DNA of 15,556 bases from an uncultured Mesorhizobium sp. (lineage in GTDB: Bacteria > Pseudomonadota > Alphaproteobacteria > Rhizobiales > Rhizobiaceae): contig CALFXR010000090.1 of assembly GCA_937958475.1 (NCBI GenBank), positions 1-15,556 of the forward strand. The letters run 5' to 3'. Shown here piece by piece: positions 6,393 through 14,030 of this stretch. Numbering within the stretch: position 1 is the stretch's first letter; every line of letters starts with the position of its first letter. The translations under genes and the position numbers were made by a program. The notes below the pieces were generated by a model. It saw only the letters and a program-made list of their open reading frames with translations. It did not search any database and had not been told where the DNA came from.

Positions 6393-7166
6393 ATGGCCGG
6401 GATCGGGCAGATCGCGACGTCGCTCGGCCGCGCTGCGGCGCGGCTGCTGTTTCCGCCGGTCTGCGCCGGCTGCCGCCGCCAGGTGGACATGCCGGGCGCG
6501 CTGTGCGGCGAATGCTGGCCGAAGCTGCGTTTCCTCGAGCGGCCCTGGTGCGCGGTGCTGGGCACGCCCTTCGCCTACGAGATGGGCGAGGGCGCGCTGT
6601 CGCCCGAGGCCATCGCCAACCCGCCGCCGTTTGCCCGGGCGCGCGCCGCCGTCGTCTATTCGGGGGTGGCGCGCGAGATGGTGCAGGGGCTGAAATACAA
6701 CGACCGCACCGATCTCGCGCCGTGGATGGCGCGCTGGATGGCGCGGGCCGGGGCGGAGCTGATCGCCGATGCCGACCTGGTCGTGCCGGTGCCGCTGCAC
6801 TGGCGGCGCTTCCTGTCGCGGCGCTTCAACCAGTCGGCCGAGCTCGGCCGCGCACTCGCCCGCGAGGCCCGCCTGCCCTTCGAGCCCGGCGTCCTGGTGC
6901 GCCGCAAGGTGACGCGCCAGCAGGTCGGGCTGCGGGCCAGCGAGCGCGAGGACAATGTGCGCGGCGCCTTCGCCGTGCCGGCCGGGGCAAGGGCGCTCGT
7001 CGCCGGGCGGCGCGTGCTGCTCGTCGACGACGTCTACACGACCGGGGCGACGGTGGCCGCCGCGACCAGGGCGCTGAGGCGCGGCGGCGCGGCGGCGGTC
7101 GACGTGCTCACCTTCGCCCGCGTCCTGCCGGGGGACTTCCGCGACGGCGGGCCGGATACTATATAG
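6393..7166 (+). CDS. comF: ComF-family phosphoribosyltransferase-like protein
   Basis: A 257-residue ComF/GntX-type protein. In naturally competent bacteria ComF helps bring in single-stranded DNA; in most alphaproteobacteria its role is not established. A four-cysteine zinc finger opens it (Cys24, Cys27, Cys38, Cys41: CAGC and CGEC). A phosphoribosyltransferase domain follows with the PRPP loop VLLVDDVYTTGAT at 208-220, including Asp212 and Asp213. The middle stretch YNDRTDLAPW and the VPVPLHWRRFLSRRFNQSAELG segment are also typical of ComF. I chose ATG 6393 because GGGGTGGAG stands directly upstream; an in-frame start at 6330 would add an Arg-rich extension without family similarity. The glutaredoxin gene starts 25 bases after its stop. 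Confidence 0.9.
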   Translation: MAGIGQIATSLGRAAARLLFPPVCAGCRRQVDMPGALCGECWPKLRFLERPWCAVLGTPFAYEMGEGALSPEAIANPPPFARARAAVVYSGVAREMVQGLKYNDRTDLAPWMARWMARAGAELIADADLVVPVPLHWRRFLSRRFNQSAELGRALAREARLPFEPGVLVRRKVTRQQVGLRASEREDNVRGAFAVPAGARALVAGRRVLLVDDVYTTGATVAAATRALRRGGAAAVDVLTFARVLPGDFRDGGPDTI

Positions 7167-7191
7167 CCAGGTGAACACAGCGGATCTGCCC

Positions 7192-7461
7192 ATGGCCGAC
7201 GTCACGATCTACACACGCATGATGTGCGGCTACTGCGCCGCGGCGAAGCGCCTGCTCGACAGGAAGGGCGTGGCCTATACGGAGCATGACGCCTCCTTCT
7301 CGCCCGATCTCAGGCAGGAGATGATCGCGCGCGCCAACGGGCGCTACACCTTCCCGCAGATCTTCGTCGGCGACGTCCATGTCGGCGGCTCCGACGACCT
7401 GCATGCGCTGGAAGCCCAGGGCCGGCTCGACGCGCTGCTCGCCACCGGCCGGCTGGGCTGA
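7192..7461 (+). CDS. grxC: Glutaredoxin 3 (GrxC)
   Basis: An 89-residue glutaredoxin, which reduces disulfides and protein-glutathione mixed disulfides in the cytoplasm using glutathione. The active site is Cys12-Gly-Tyr-Cys15, a variant of the classical CPYC. The cis-proline loop TFPQIFV and the glutathione-binding GGSDDL segment are present, so this is a dithiol enzyme. ATG 7192 gives the usual start MADVTIYTR. An in-frame GTG at 7171 would add seven residues, and neither start has a strong ribosome site. The Nit amidase gene begins 5 bases after the stop, so the two are surely co-transcribed. An A/T-rich TATATA-like stretch at the end of comF might be a -10 element for this gene, which is only a suggestion. 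Confidence 0.95.
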   Translation: MADVTIYTRMMCGYCAAAKRLLDRKGVAYTEHDASFSPDLRQEMIARANGRYTFPQIFVGDVHVGGSDDLHALEAQGRLDALLATGRLG

Positions 7462-7466
7462 CGGCG

Positions 7467-8336
7467 ATGGCGATCTTCACCGCAGCCGCCGTGCAGATGC
7501 GTTCGGGCACCGAGATCGCCCGCAACGTCCGCGACATGGACGAGATGGTGCGCGAGGCGGCAAGCCGCGGCGCCACCTACGTGCAGACGCCGGAGATGAC
7601 CGGCGGGCTGGTGCGCGACAGGGATGCCCGCGCCGCCGCCTTCACCACCGAGGACCGCGACCCGGTCGCCGCCGCCGCGGCCGCGCTCGCAGCAGAACTC
7701 GGCATCTTCCTGCATGTCGGCTCGACCGCGATCGTGCGCGGCGACGGCAAGCTCGCCAACCGCGCCTTCCTGTTCGGCCCCGACGGCCGGCGGCTCGCTT
7801 CCTACGACAAGATCCACATGTTCGACGTCGATCTCGACAATGGCGAGAGCTGGCGCGAATCGGCCGCCTACGAGGCCGGCCGCGAGGCGGTCGTGGCGGA
7901 CCTGCCGATCGCCCGGCTCGGCTTCGCCATCTGCTACGATCTGCGCTTCCCGCAGCTGTTCCGCGCCGAGGCTCTGGCCGGCGCCGAGGTGCTTTCCGTC
8001 CCCGCCGCCTTCACCCGGCAGACCGGCGAGGCGCACTGGCACGCGCTCCTGCGCGCCCGCGCCATCGAGAACGGCGCCTTCGTCGTCGCCGCCGCGCAGG
8101 GCGGCCGCCACGAGGACGGCCGCGAGACCTACGGCCATTCGCTGATCGTCGACCCGTGGGGGCGCATCGTCGCCGAAGCCGGCCATGCCGAGCCCGGCGT
8201 CATCGTCGCCGAGATCGACACCGCCGCGGTGGCCGCGGCGCGCGCCAAGATCCCCAACCTGAAGAACGCCCGCGAAATCTCGGTCCGTTCGGTCGAGGCC
8301 TCCGGCCCGGCGGGCCTCAGGGGCGCGGCGTCGTGA
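7467..8336 (+). CDS. Nit-type carbon-nitrogen hydrolase (amidase)
   Basis: A 289-residue nitrilase-superfamily amidase closest to the Nit1/Nit2 branch, which hydrolyses deaminated glutathione or omega-amides of alpha-keto acids. The catalytic triad is visible: Glu43 in QTPEMT, Lys115 in YDKIHMFD, and Cys156 in ICYDLRFP. The IHMFDVDL stretch after the lysine is characteristic of Nit proteins rather than of nitrilases or ureidopropionases. Length is normal for the family. The gene is 5 bases behind grxC and overlaps the DUF1178 gene by four bases (GTGA). Its position next to a glutathione-dependent glutaredoxin supports a role in clearing deaminated glutathione, but this is inferred from context. 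Confidence 0.93.
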   Translation: MAIFTAAAVQMRSGTEIARNVRDMDEMVREAASRGATYVQTPEMTGGLVRDRDARAAAFTTEDRDPVAAAAAALAAELGIFLHVGSTAIVRGDGKLANRAFLFGPDGRRLASYDKIHMFDVDLDNGESWRESAAYEAGREAVVADLPIARLGFAICYDLRFPQLFRAEALAGAEVLSVPAAFTRQTGEAHWHALLRARAIENGAFVVAAAQGGRHEDGRETYGHSLIVDPWGRIVAEAGHAEPGVIVAEIDTAAVAAARAKIPNLKNAREISVRSVEASGPAGLRGAAS

Positions 8337-8758
8337 TCCGCTTCTCGCTCGTCTGCGACAAGGACCACGAGTTCGAGGCCTGGTTCCGCAGCAACGACGA
8401 TTTCGACACGCAGATGAAGCGCGGCTTCGTCGAGTGCCCGGCCTGCGGCTCGAAGAAGGTCGGCAAGGCGCTGATGGCGCCTTCCGTCTCCACGGGCCGC
8501 AAGAAGGAGCAGATCGCGCTGGCCATGGGCGAGGCGCAGAAGCAGGCGCTGGCCCAGCTGAAGGCGATGGCCGAGAAGGTTCGCGAGAACGCCGACTACG
8601 TCGGCGACAAGTTCGCCGAGGAGGCGCGCAAGATCCATTTCGGCGAGACCGAGGCGCGCGGCATCTACGGCGAGGCGACGCTCGACGAAGCGCGCTCGCT
8701 CGCCGAGGACGGCGTCGAGTTCATGCCGATCCCGGTTTTTCCCGACGACCAGAACTGA
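8333..8758 (+). CDS. DUF1178-family zinc-ribbon protein
   Basis: A 141-residue protein of the DUF1178 family, function unknown. The N-terminus VIRFSLVCDKDHEFEAWFRSN, read in two overlapping parts, carries Cys8 and His12, and a CPAC pair follows at Cys35/Cys38, so a zinc-binding site is likely. The middle is a long charged helix rich in Glu, Lys and Ala, followed by the conserved-looking end GIYGEATLDEARSLAEDG and a FMPIPVFPDD tail. It starts with GTG at 8333, overlapping the last four bases of the Nit gene, so translation is probably coupled. DUF1178 next to Nit and glutaredoxin is a familiar alphaproteobacterial arrangement, by memory. Confidence 0.92.
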   Translation: MIRFSLVCDKDHEFEAWFRSNDDFDTQMKRGFVECPACGSKKVGKALMAPSVSTGRKKEQIALAMGEAQKQALAQLKAMAEKVRENADYVGDKFAEEARKIHFGETEARGIYGEATLDEARSLAEDGVEFMPIPVFPDDQN

Positions 8759-8826
8759 GCGGCGGCATCCTGCTGGACCAATGCGCCGTGGCTGCGCGCC
8801 GGCGGCGCCTGCGCTAGACCGGGGCG

Positions 8827-9714
8827 ATGAAGACGCTCTGGACCTCCGCCCTCGGCCTGCTCCTGGTCACCGGGATCCTGCTCGGCCTGACGCTGCCGTT
8901 CGGCAAGGTGGCGACGGCGGCGGGCGTCGCGCCGGTCGTCTGGGCCTTCGTCATCTCGGCGGGCGCGGGCTCGGTGTTGCTCGCGGCGCTGCTGGCCGGC
9001 GGCGGCCGCATCGTGCCGACGGCGGGCAAGCTGCGCTACTTCGCCATCGCCGCGGCGATCTCCTACGCCATCCCGAACCTGCTGATGTTCTCGGCCATCC
9101 CGCATCTCGGCGCCGGCTACACCGGCATCATGTTCACGCTGTCGCCGGTGGTGACGCTGGGGCTGTCGCTGCTGCTCGGCGTGCGCAAGCCGAGCGCGCT
9201 CGGCATCGCCGGCATCGTCGTCGGCTTCGCCGGCGCCGTGCTGGTGGCGGCGACGCGGGGCGAGGCCGGCCGTCCGGCCGAGCTGTTCTGGGTGGGAATC
9301 GGCCTGCTCCTGCCCGTCAGCCTGGCGATCGGCAACATCTACCGCACCTTGGACTGGCCCGAAGGCGCGGGCACGCTCGAACTCGCCTCGGGCAGCCATC
9401 TCGCCGCGGCGGCGCTGCTGATCGCCGGCATCGCGCTGTCGGGCGGCGCCGGCTCGTTTTCGCTGCTGCCGTCGATGCCGCTGCTGGTCGTCGCGCAGGT
9501 CGCCTCGGCGTCGCTGATGTTCGTCTTCTTCTTCCAGCTGCAACGGGTCGGCGGGCCGGTCTACCTCAGCCAGATCGGCTATGTCGGCGCCGCCGTCGGC
9601 CTCGTCTCCGGCACGCTCGTGCTCGGCGAGCGCTACGGCCTGCTCACCTGGACCGGCGCGCTAATCATCGCCGCCGGCGTGGCGATGACGACCAGGGCGC
9701 AGGCGGGGCGCTGA
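8827..9714 (+). CDS. EamA/DMT-family membrane transporter
   Basis: A 295-residue inner-membrane protein of the drug/metabolite transporter superfamily with two EamA repeats, about residues 8-140 and 155-290, each of about five helices. Typical segments are AISYAIPNLLMFSAIPHLG and GIMFTLSPVVTLGLSLLLG in the first half, and VGGPVYLSQIGYVGAAVGL and GTLVLGERYGLLTWTGALI in the second. The direction and substrate of transport are unknown. It lacks the charged linker of the other EamA protein at 5372 and is not a recent copy of it. ATG 8827 has a short GGGG upstream; the 68 bases between DUF1178 and this gene include a GCTAGA that could be a -10 element. It ends in a hairpin overlapping its stop. 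Confidence 0.9.
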   Translation: MKTLWTSALGLLLVTGILLGLTLPFGKVATAAGVAPVVWAFVISAGAGSVLLAALLAGGGRIVPTAGKLRYFAIAAAISYAIPNLLMFSAIPHLGAGYTGIMFTLSPVVTLGLSLLLGVRKPSALGIAGIVVGFAGAVLVAATRGEAGRPAELFWVGIGLLLPVSLAIGNIYRTLDWPEGAGTLELASGSHLAAAALLIAGIALSGGAGSFSLLPSMPLLVVAQVASASLMFVFFFQLQRVGGPVYLSQIGYVGAAVGLVSGTLVLGERYGLLTWTGALIIAAGVAMTTRAQAGR

Positions 9715-9728
9715 GGCGGGCTCGCCTC
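9713..9728 (+). terminator. Short hairpin at the end of the EamA gene
   Basis: GAGGCG at 9713-9718 and CGCCTC at 9723-9728 form a perfect 6-base stem with a 4-base loop, beginning in the stop codon of the transporter gene. There is no immediate T run. It marks the boundary between the GC-rich chromosome and the less GC-rich vapBC segment. Confidence 0.35.
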
Positions 9729-9729
9729 G

Positions 9730-9759
9730 GTGTATCCTTTCCACTATATTGGGATACAC
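9730..9759. promoter_or_regulatory. Operator/promoter-like dyad upstream of vapBC
   Basis: GTGTATCC at 9730-9737 and GGATACAC at 9752-9759 are a perfect 8-base inverted repeat with a 14-base spacer, giving a centre-to-centre distance of 22 bases, about two helical turns. The spacer contains TATATT at 9745-9750, a good -10 element. VapB/VapBC complexes are known to repress their own promoter by binding such dyads, so this is probably the autoregulatory operator. The vapB start is 24 bases downstream. Confidence 0.65.
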
Positions 9760-9783
9760 GAAGGCGGATTTCCGGAGTCCACT

Positions 9784-10026
9784 ATGGCATTCCATATCAA
9801 AAACCGCGAAACCGACGCATTGGCGCGTCGGGTGGCTGCGCTGAAAAAGACCGGACTGACCGAGGCGGTCCATACCGCACTGGTTCACGAACTGGAGCGC
9901 GAACAGGCGAAGCCATCGCTGGCCGAACGCAGTCGGGAATTTGCCCTTGCGCTACGCGCTAAGGGCAATCCCTCCAGGGGCCTTCCCGCCGACAAGGACT
10001 TCATCGACAGCCTGTACGAGGACTGA
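9784..10026 (+). CDS. vapB: VapB-type antitoxin (PF07704-like)
   Basis: An 80-residue antitoxin of the Rv0623/PSK-like VapB family. It should bind and block the VapC nuclease and repress its own operon. The N-terminal MAFHIKNRETDALARRVAAL with LTEAVHTALVHELERE after it is the expected ribbon-helix-helix-like DNA-binding part; the C-terminal half (about 45-80), including ADKDFIDSLYED, should wrap the toxin. ATG 9784 has GGAG at 9774-9777, spacing 6. A GTG at 9730 in the same frame would run through the operator and is unlikely. Codon use is unlike the neighbours: 24 of 80 codons end in A or T, including repeated GAA, AAA, CAT and GCA. The vapC gene begins 2 bases after the stop. Confidence 0.88.
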   Translation: MAFHIKNRETDALARRVAALKKTGLTEAVHTALVHELEREQAKPSLAERSREFALALRAKGNPSRGLPADKDFIDSLYED

Positions 10027-10028
10027 CG

Positions 10029-10424
10029 GTGTTCGTCGATGCTTCAGCCCTGACGGCGATCCTCCTGCGTGAACCGGAAGCCGACGCGCTCGCAGCCCGG
10101 CTGGAGCGTGCAAGGATTCGAAAGACCTCGCCGCTCGCTGTATGGGAAACCGCCCTTGCCGTTGCCCGCGTTCTCGATTTGCCGCCGCGAACCGCGTCTC
10201 AAGACGTGATCGAGTATCTTAGCGTGGCAGGGATCGAATTGCTCGCCGTTGCGCCTGAGACGGCGGACCTCGCCATGGACGCCCACGATCGCTTCGGCAA
10301 GGGACGCCACAAAGCGCGGCTCAACATGGGCGACTGCTTCGCCTATGCCTGCGCCCGCCATTTCGGCCAGCCGCTGCTATACAAGGGCGACGACTTCGCC
10401 CAGACCGACATCGAAGCCGCCTGA
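10029..10424 (+). CDS. vapC: VapC-type toxin, PIN-domain ribonuclease
   Basis: A 131-residue PIN-domain toxin, expected to cleave RNA (tRNA or rRNA in studied VapCs) when free of VapB. The acidic residues of the active site can be seen: Asp4 in FVDASAL, Glu40 in AVWETALAV, Asp102 in NMGDCFAYA, and an aspartate in KGDDFAQTDI (121/122). This last motif is characteristic of VapC proteins, and length is normal. The toxin looks intact. It starts with a GTG at 10029, 2 bases after vapB, so translation is probably coupled to the antitoxin. Codon use is again less GC-biased than in ubiG or the transporter. It ends 6 bases from the end of the convergent ubiG. Confidence 0.9.
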   Translation: MFVDASALTAILLREPEADALAARLERARIRKTSPLAVWETALAVARVLDLPPRTASQDVIEYLSVAGIELLAVAPETADLAMDAHDRFGKGRHKARLNMGDCFAYACARHFGQPLLYKGDDFAQTDIEAA

Positions 10425-10436
10425 CGGCTTTTACTT
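10414..10436 (+). terminator. Compact Rho-independent terminator of vapBC
   Basis: AAGCCG at 10414-10419 and CGGCTT at 10425-10430 make a 6-base stem with a 5-base loop containing the vapC stop, followed by TTACTT, so the T tract reads TTTTACTT. It works in the vapC direction; the opposite direction lacks a T run of that quality. It also overlaps the last codons of ubiG. Confidence 0.5.
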
Positions 10437-11180
10437 CCCCGCCCGCTCTGCCAGCACCATGTAGTTGACGTCCATGTCCTTCGAGCGCTGCCAGCGGTCG
10501 CCGAGTGGGTTGTAGGTGACGCCGGTGCGGTCGACCACCGCCAGTCCCGCCCTGGCGAGCGCCGTCTCGAGCTCGTCGGGGCGCACCAGCTTCTCGTACT
10601 GGTGGGTGCCGCGCGGCAGCCAGCGCAGGATGTATTCGGCGCCGAAGATGGCCAGGCCGAGCGCCTTCAGCGTGCGGTTGATGGTGGCGACGAACATGAT
10701 GCCGTCAGGCCTGAGCATCTGCCCGCACTTGGCGATGAACAGGTCGACGTCGGCGACGTGCTCGACGACCTCCATGTTGAGGATGACGTCGAAGGTCTCG
10801 CCGGCGTCGGCCAAGTCTTCGGCGGTGGTCGCGCGGTAGTCGACCTTCACGCCCGATTCGGCGGCGTGCAGTCTCGCCACCTCGATGTTGGTCGCCGAGG
10901 CGTCGGCGCCGACCATGTCGGCGCCCAGCCTCGCCAGCGGCTCGCACAGCAGCCCGCCGCCGCAGCCGATGTCGAGGACGCGCAGGCCCTCGAAGGGCTT
11001 TGCCGCATGCGTGTCGCGGCCGAAGCGCTCGGCGACGCGGTCGCGGATATAGGCGAGGCGCACGGGGTTGAACTTGTGCAGCGGGCGGAACTTGCCGTTG
11101 GGGTTCCACCATTCCGCGGCGAGGGCGGAAAAGCGTTCCACTTCTCCGGTGTCGATGGTCGTTCGTCTGGCCTCGGGCAT
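10431..11180 (-). CDS. ubiG: UbiG, ubiquinone biosynthesis O-methyltransferase
   Basis: UbiG performs the two O-methylations of ubiquinone synthesis at the membrane, using S-adenosylmethionine. The protein has 249 residues, normal for the family. SAM motif I VLDIGCGGG lies at 68-76, followed by ADMVGADAS and, later, FDVILNMEVVEHVADVD and LRPDGIMFVATINRT, the last two being UbiG signatures. The N-terminal FSALAAEWWNPNGKFRPLHK segment also identifies UbiG and separates it from other class I methyltransferases. ATG 11180 is preceded by AGGA. It is divergent from the ABC transporter, and converges on vapC with only 6 bases between stops. In the rhizobial order I remember, an aspartokinase gene lies beside ubiG; here a transporter does. 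Confidence 0.97.
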   Translation of the reverse strand: MPEARRTTIDTGEVERFSALAAEWWNPNGKFRPLHKFNPVRLAYIRDRVAERFGRDTHAAKPFEGLRVLDIGCGGGLLCEPLARLGADMVGADASATNIEVARLHAAESGVKVDYRATTAEDLADAGETFDVILNMEVVEHVADVDLFIAKCGQMLRPDGIMFVATINRTLKALGLAIFGAEYILRWLPRGTHQYEKLVRPDELETALARAGLAVVDRTGVTYNPLGDRWQRSKDMDVNYMVLAERAGK

Positions 11181-11294
11181 CGGTCCTGTCTCCCTTCGCG
11201 AGGATAGGAAGTCGGGTGCGCCGGCCCGAATGTCAATGCAACATTTCTTACTGGCGGGACATGTCAGGAGGGGACGCCGCGCGCCGGGGGGCGC

Positions 11295-11323
11295 GATTGT
11301 GGCGGCGGGGATGCGGCCTATAT
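11295..11323 (+). promoter_or_regulatory. Possible promoter for the ABC transporter genes
   Basis: CTATAT at 11318-11323 matches the usual alphaproteobacterial -10 element and lies 33 bases before the ATG at 11357. A weak -35-like TTGTGG is at 11297-11302 with a 15-base spacer. The A/T-rich TTTAAAG leader follows. Motif evidence only. Confidence 0.3.
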
Positions 11324-11356
11324 GAGCCTTTCCGATCGATCTTTAAAGCGATTGCC

Positions 11357-13053
<1,697 letters not shown>

Positions 13054-13070
13054 GGCAAGAGAAGACGAAA

Positions 13071-13102
13071 CCGCCGGCCGGGCGGTCCTGCCCGGCCGGC
13101 GG
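13071..13102. terminator. Bidirectional hairpin terminator between permease and GST genes
   Basis: CCGCCGGCCGGGC at 13071-13083 and GCCCGGCCGGCGG at 13090-13102 are a perfect 13-base inverted repeat with a 6-base loop. It lies in the 64-base gap between two convergent genes. Read leftward, it is followed by the T-rich TTTCGTCTTC (complement of 13061-13070), a fair U tract for the GST transcript. Read rightward the tail is ATCCTTCGTCG. Confidence 0.75.
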
Positions 13103-13117
13103 CGCGATCCTTCGTCG

Positions 13118-13987
13118 TCAGGCCGTCTGCGACTTCCTCCAGGCGATGTAGCCGCGCACGTCGCCGGCCGGCTCGCTGTAGGCCTTGCCGAGCTTCTTCT
13201 CCATCGCCGCGACATAGGTCTTCGCCCATTTCGGCAGGGCGTAGTCGATCGCGGCGAGGAACTCGAGCGTCGCGGCCAGGCGGATGTCGGCGATCGAGGG
13301 GTGTGCGCCGCCGATGAAGGGCTTGTCGGCGATGAAGAAGGAGCGGAACACCTCGAGCGGCTCGGCAAGCGCCGCGGCCGCCGCCTTCTGCGCCGCCTGC
13401 TTGCTGGCGTCGTCGGCCTCGCTGGCGCCGACCTCGCCCGGATATTGCGGGAAGCCGAGCGCGGGATAGGTGGCGCGGGCGAGATAGGGATAGAAGGTGC
13501 CGATCAGGTAGAACATGGCGCTGTCGACCATGGCGCGCTTGGCCGGAGCCTTGGGATAGAACTTGTCCAGCCCGTGCTTGTTGGAGAGATACTGCATGAT
13601 GGCGCAGCTCTCCCACAGCGTGCCGCGCGGCAGGCCCTTCTCCTCGAGCATCGGCGTCAGGTGCGCCGGGTTCTTGCCGAGGAACGCCTTGGTGCGGGTC
13701 TGGCCGTAGGCGTCGGCCTCGTCGAAATTGAGCTTGGCGGCGCGGACGAAGACGCGCACCGCGAGATTGTTGACGCTCGGCTTGATGACGCTGAGCGTCA
13801 GGTCCGGCTTCTTCGCCGGCTTCGCCTTGGCGGCGGGCTTCGCGGCGGATTTCGCCGGAGCCTTTGCGGCCGCCGTCTTCGCGGCTGGTTTCGCGGCGGT
13901 CTTCGCCGCAGGCTTGGCGGCCGGCTTGGCAGCCGCCTTTGCGGCCGGTTTCTTCGCGGGACTTGCCGTCGTCGTCTTCTTTGCCAT
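13118..13987 (-). CDS. Glutathione S-transferase with histone-H1-like N-terminal tail
   Basis: A 289-residue protein in two parts. Residues 1-61 are a low-complexity tail of Lys, Ala and Pro (17 Lys, 27 Ala, 9 Pro, no Asp or Glu) in KPAAK-type repeats, like bacterial histone-H1-like or AlgP tails. Residues about 64-140 are a thioredoxin-fold GST domain: SVNNLAVRVFVRAAKLNF, NPAHLTPMLEE, and the glutathione-binding LWESCAIMQYL with Glu126/Ser127. The helical GST domain follows, with FIGGAHPSIADIRLAATLEF typical of it. ATG 13987 has a strong GGGAGGAA 5 bases upstream, so the tail is translated as part of the gene. It lies 43 bases after the VOC gene on the same strand, probably one operon. GST activity is not certain, as the family also has structural members. 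Confidence 0.88.
   Translation of the reverse strand: MAKKTTTASPAKKPAAKAAAKPAAKPAAKTAAKPAAKTAAAKAPAKSAAKPAAKAKPAKKPDLTLSVIKPSVNNLAVRVFVRAAKLNFDEADAYGQTRTKAFLGKNPAHLTPMLEEKGLPRGTLWESCAIMQYLSNKHGLDKFYPKAPAKRAMVDSAMFYLIGTFYPYLARATYPALGFPQYPGEVGASEADDASKQAAQKAAAAALAEPLEVFRSFFIADKPFIGGAHPSIADIRLAATLEFLAAIDYALPKWAKTYVAAMEKKLGKAYSEPAGDVRGYIAWRKSQTA
13805..13984 (-). repeat. Degenerate 12-base repeats coding the Lys/Ala/Pro tail
   Basis: The coding strand here repeats variants of a 12-base unit for K-P-A-A, with shifts to K-T-A-A and A-K-A-P. Units differ mainly at the third base, so this is a degenerate, not perfect, tandem repeat. Such DNA can gain or lose 12-base units in frame, which would change tail length without breaking the GST domain. 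It is protein-driven low complexity, not a mobile or CRISPR repeat. Confidence 0.7.
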
Positions 13988-14030
13988 GTGTTCCTCCCTC
14001 GGGTTTCTGGCGTCTGGTGGGGGTCGAAGT

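Noticed and set aside
5372..9714. The two EamA genes as a recent duplication
   Set aside because: The two proteins differ in length, linker and most residues, and no shared DNA stretches were noticed; they look like distant members of a large family.
9713..10436. Insertion sequence or integron cassette around vapBC
   Set aside because: No transposase, integrase, terminal inverted repeats or flanking direct repeats could be found; the 8-base dyad fits an operator.
11231..11236. TTGACA on the minus strand as a -35 element for ubiG
   Set aside because: No -10-like hexamer lies 16-18 bases downstream; the nearest TATCCT is about 24 bases away.
13805..13984. CRISPR-like or mobile repeat
   Set aside because: The repeats are contiguous 12-base units without spacers and follow the codon frame of the Lys/Ala/Pro tail.
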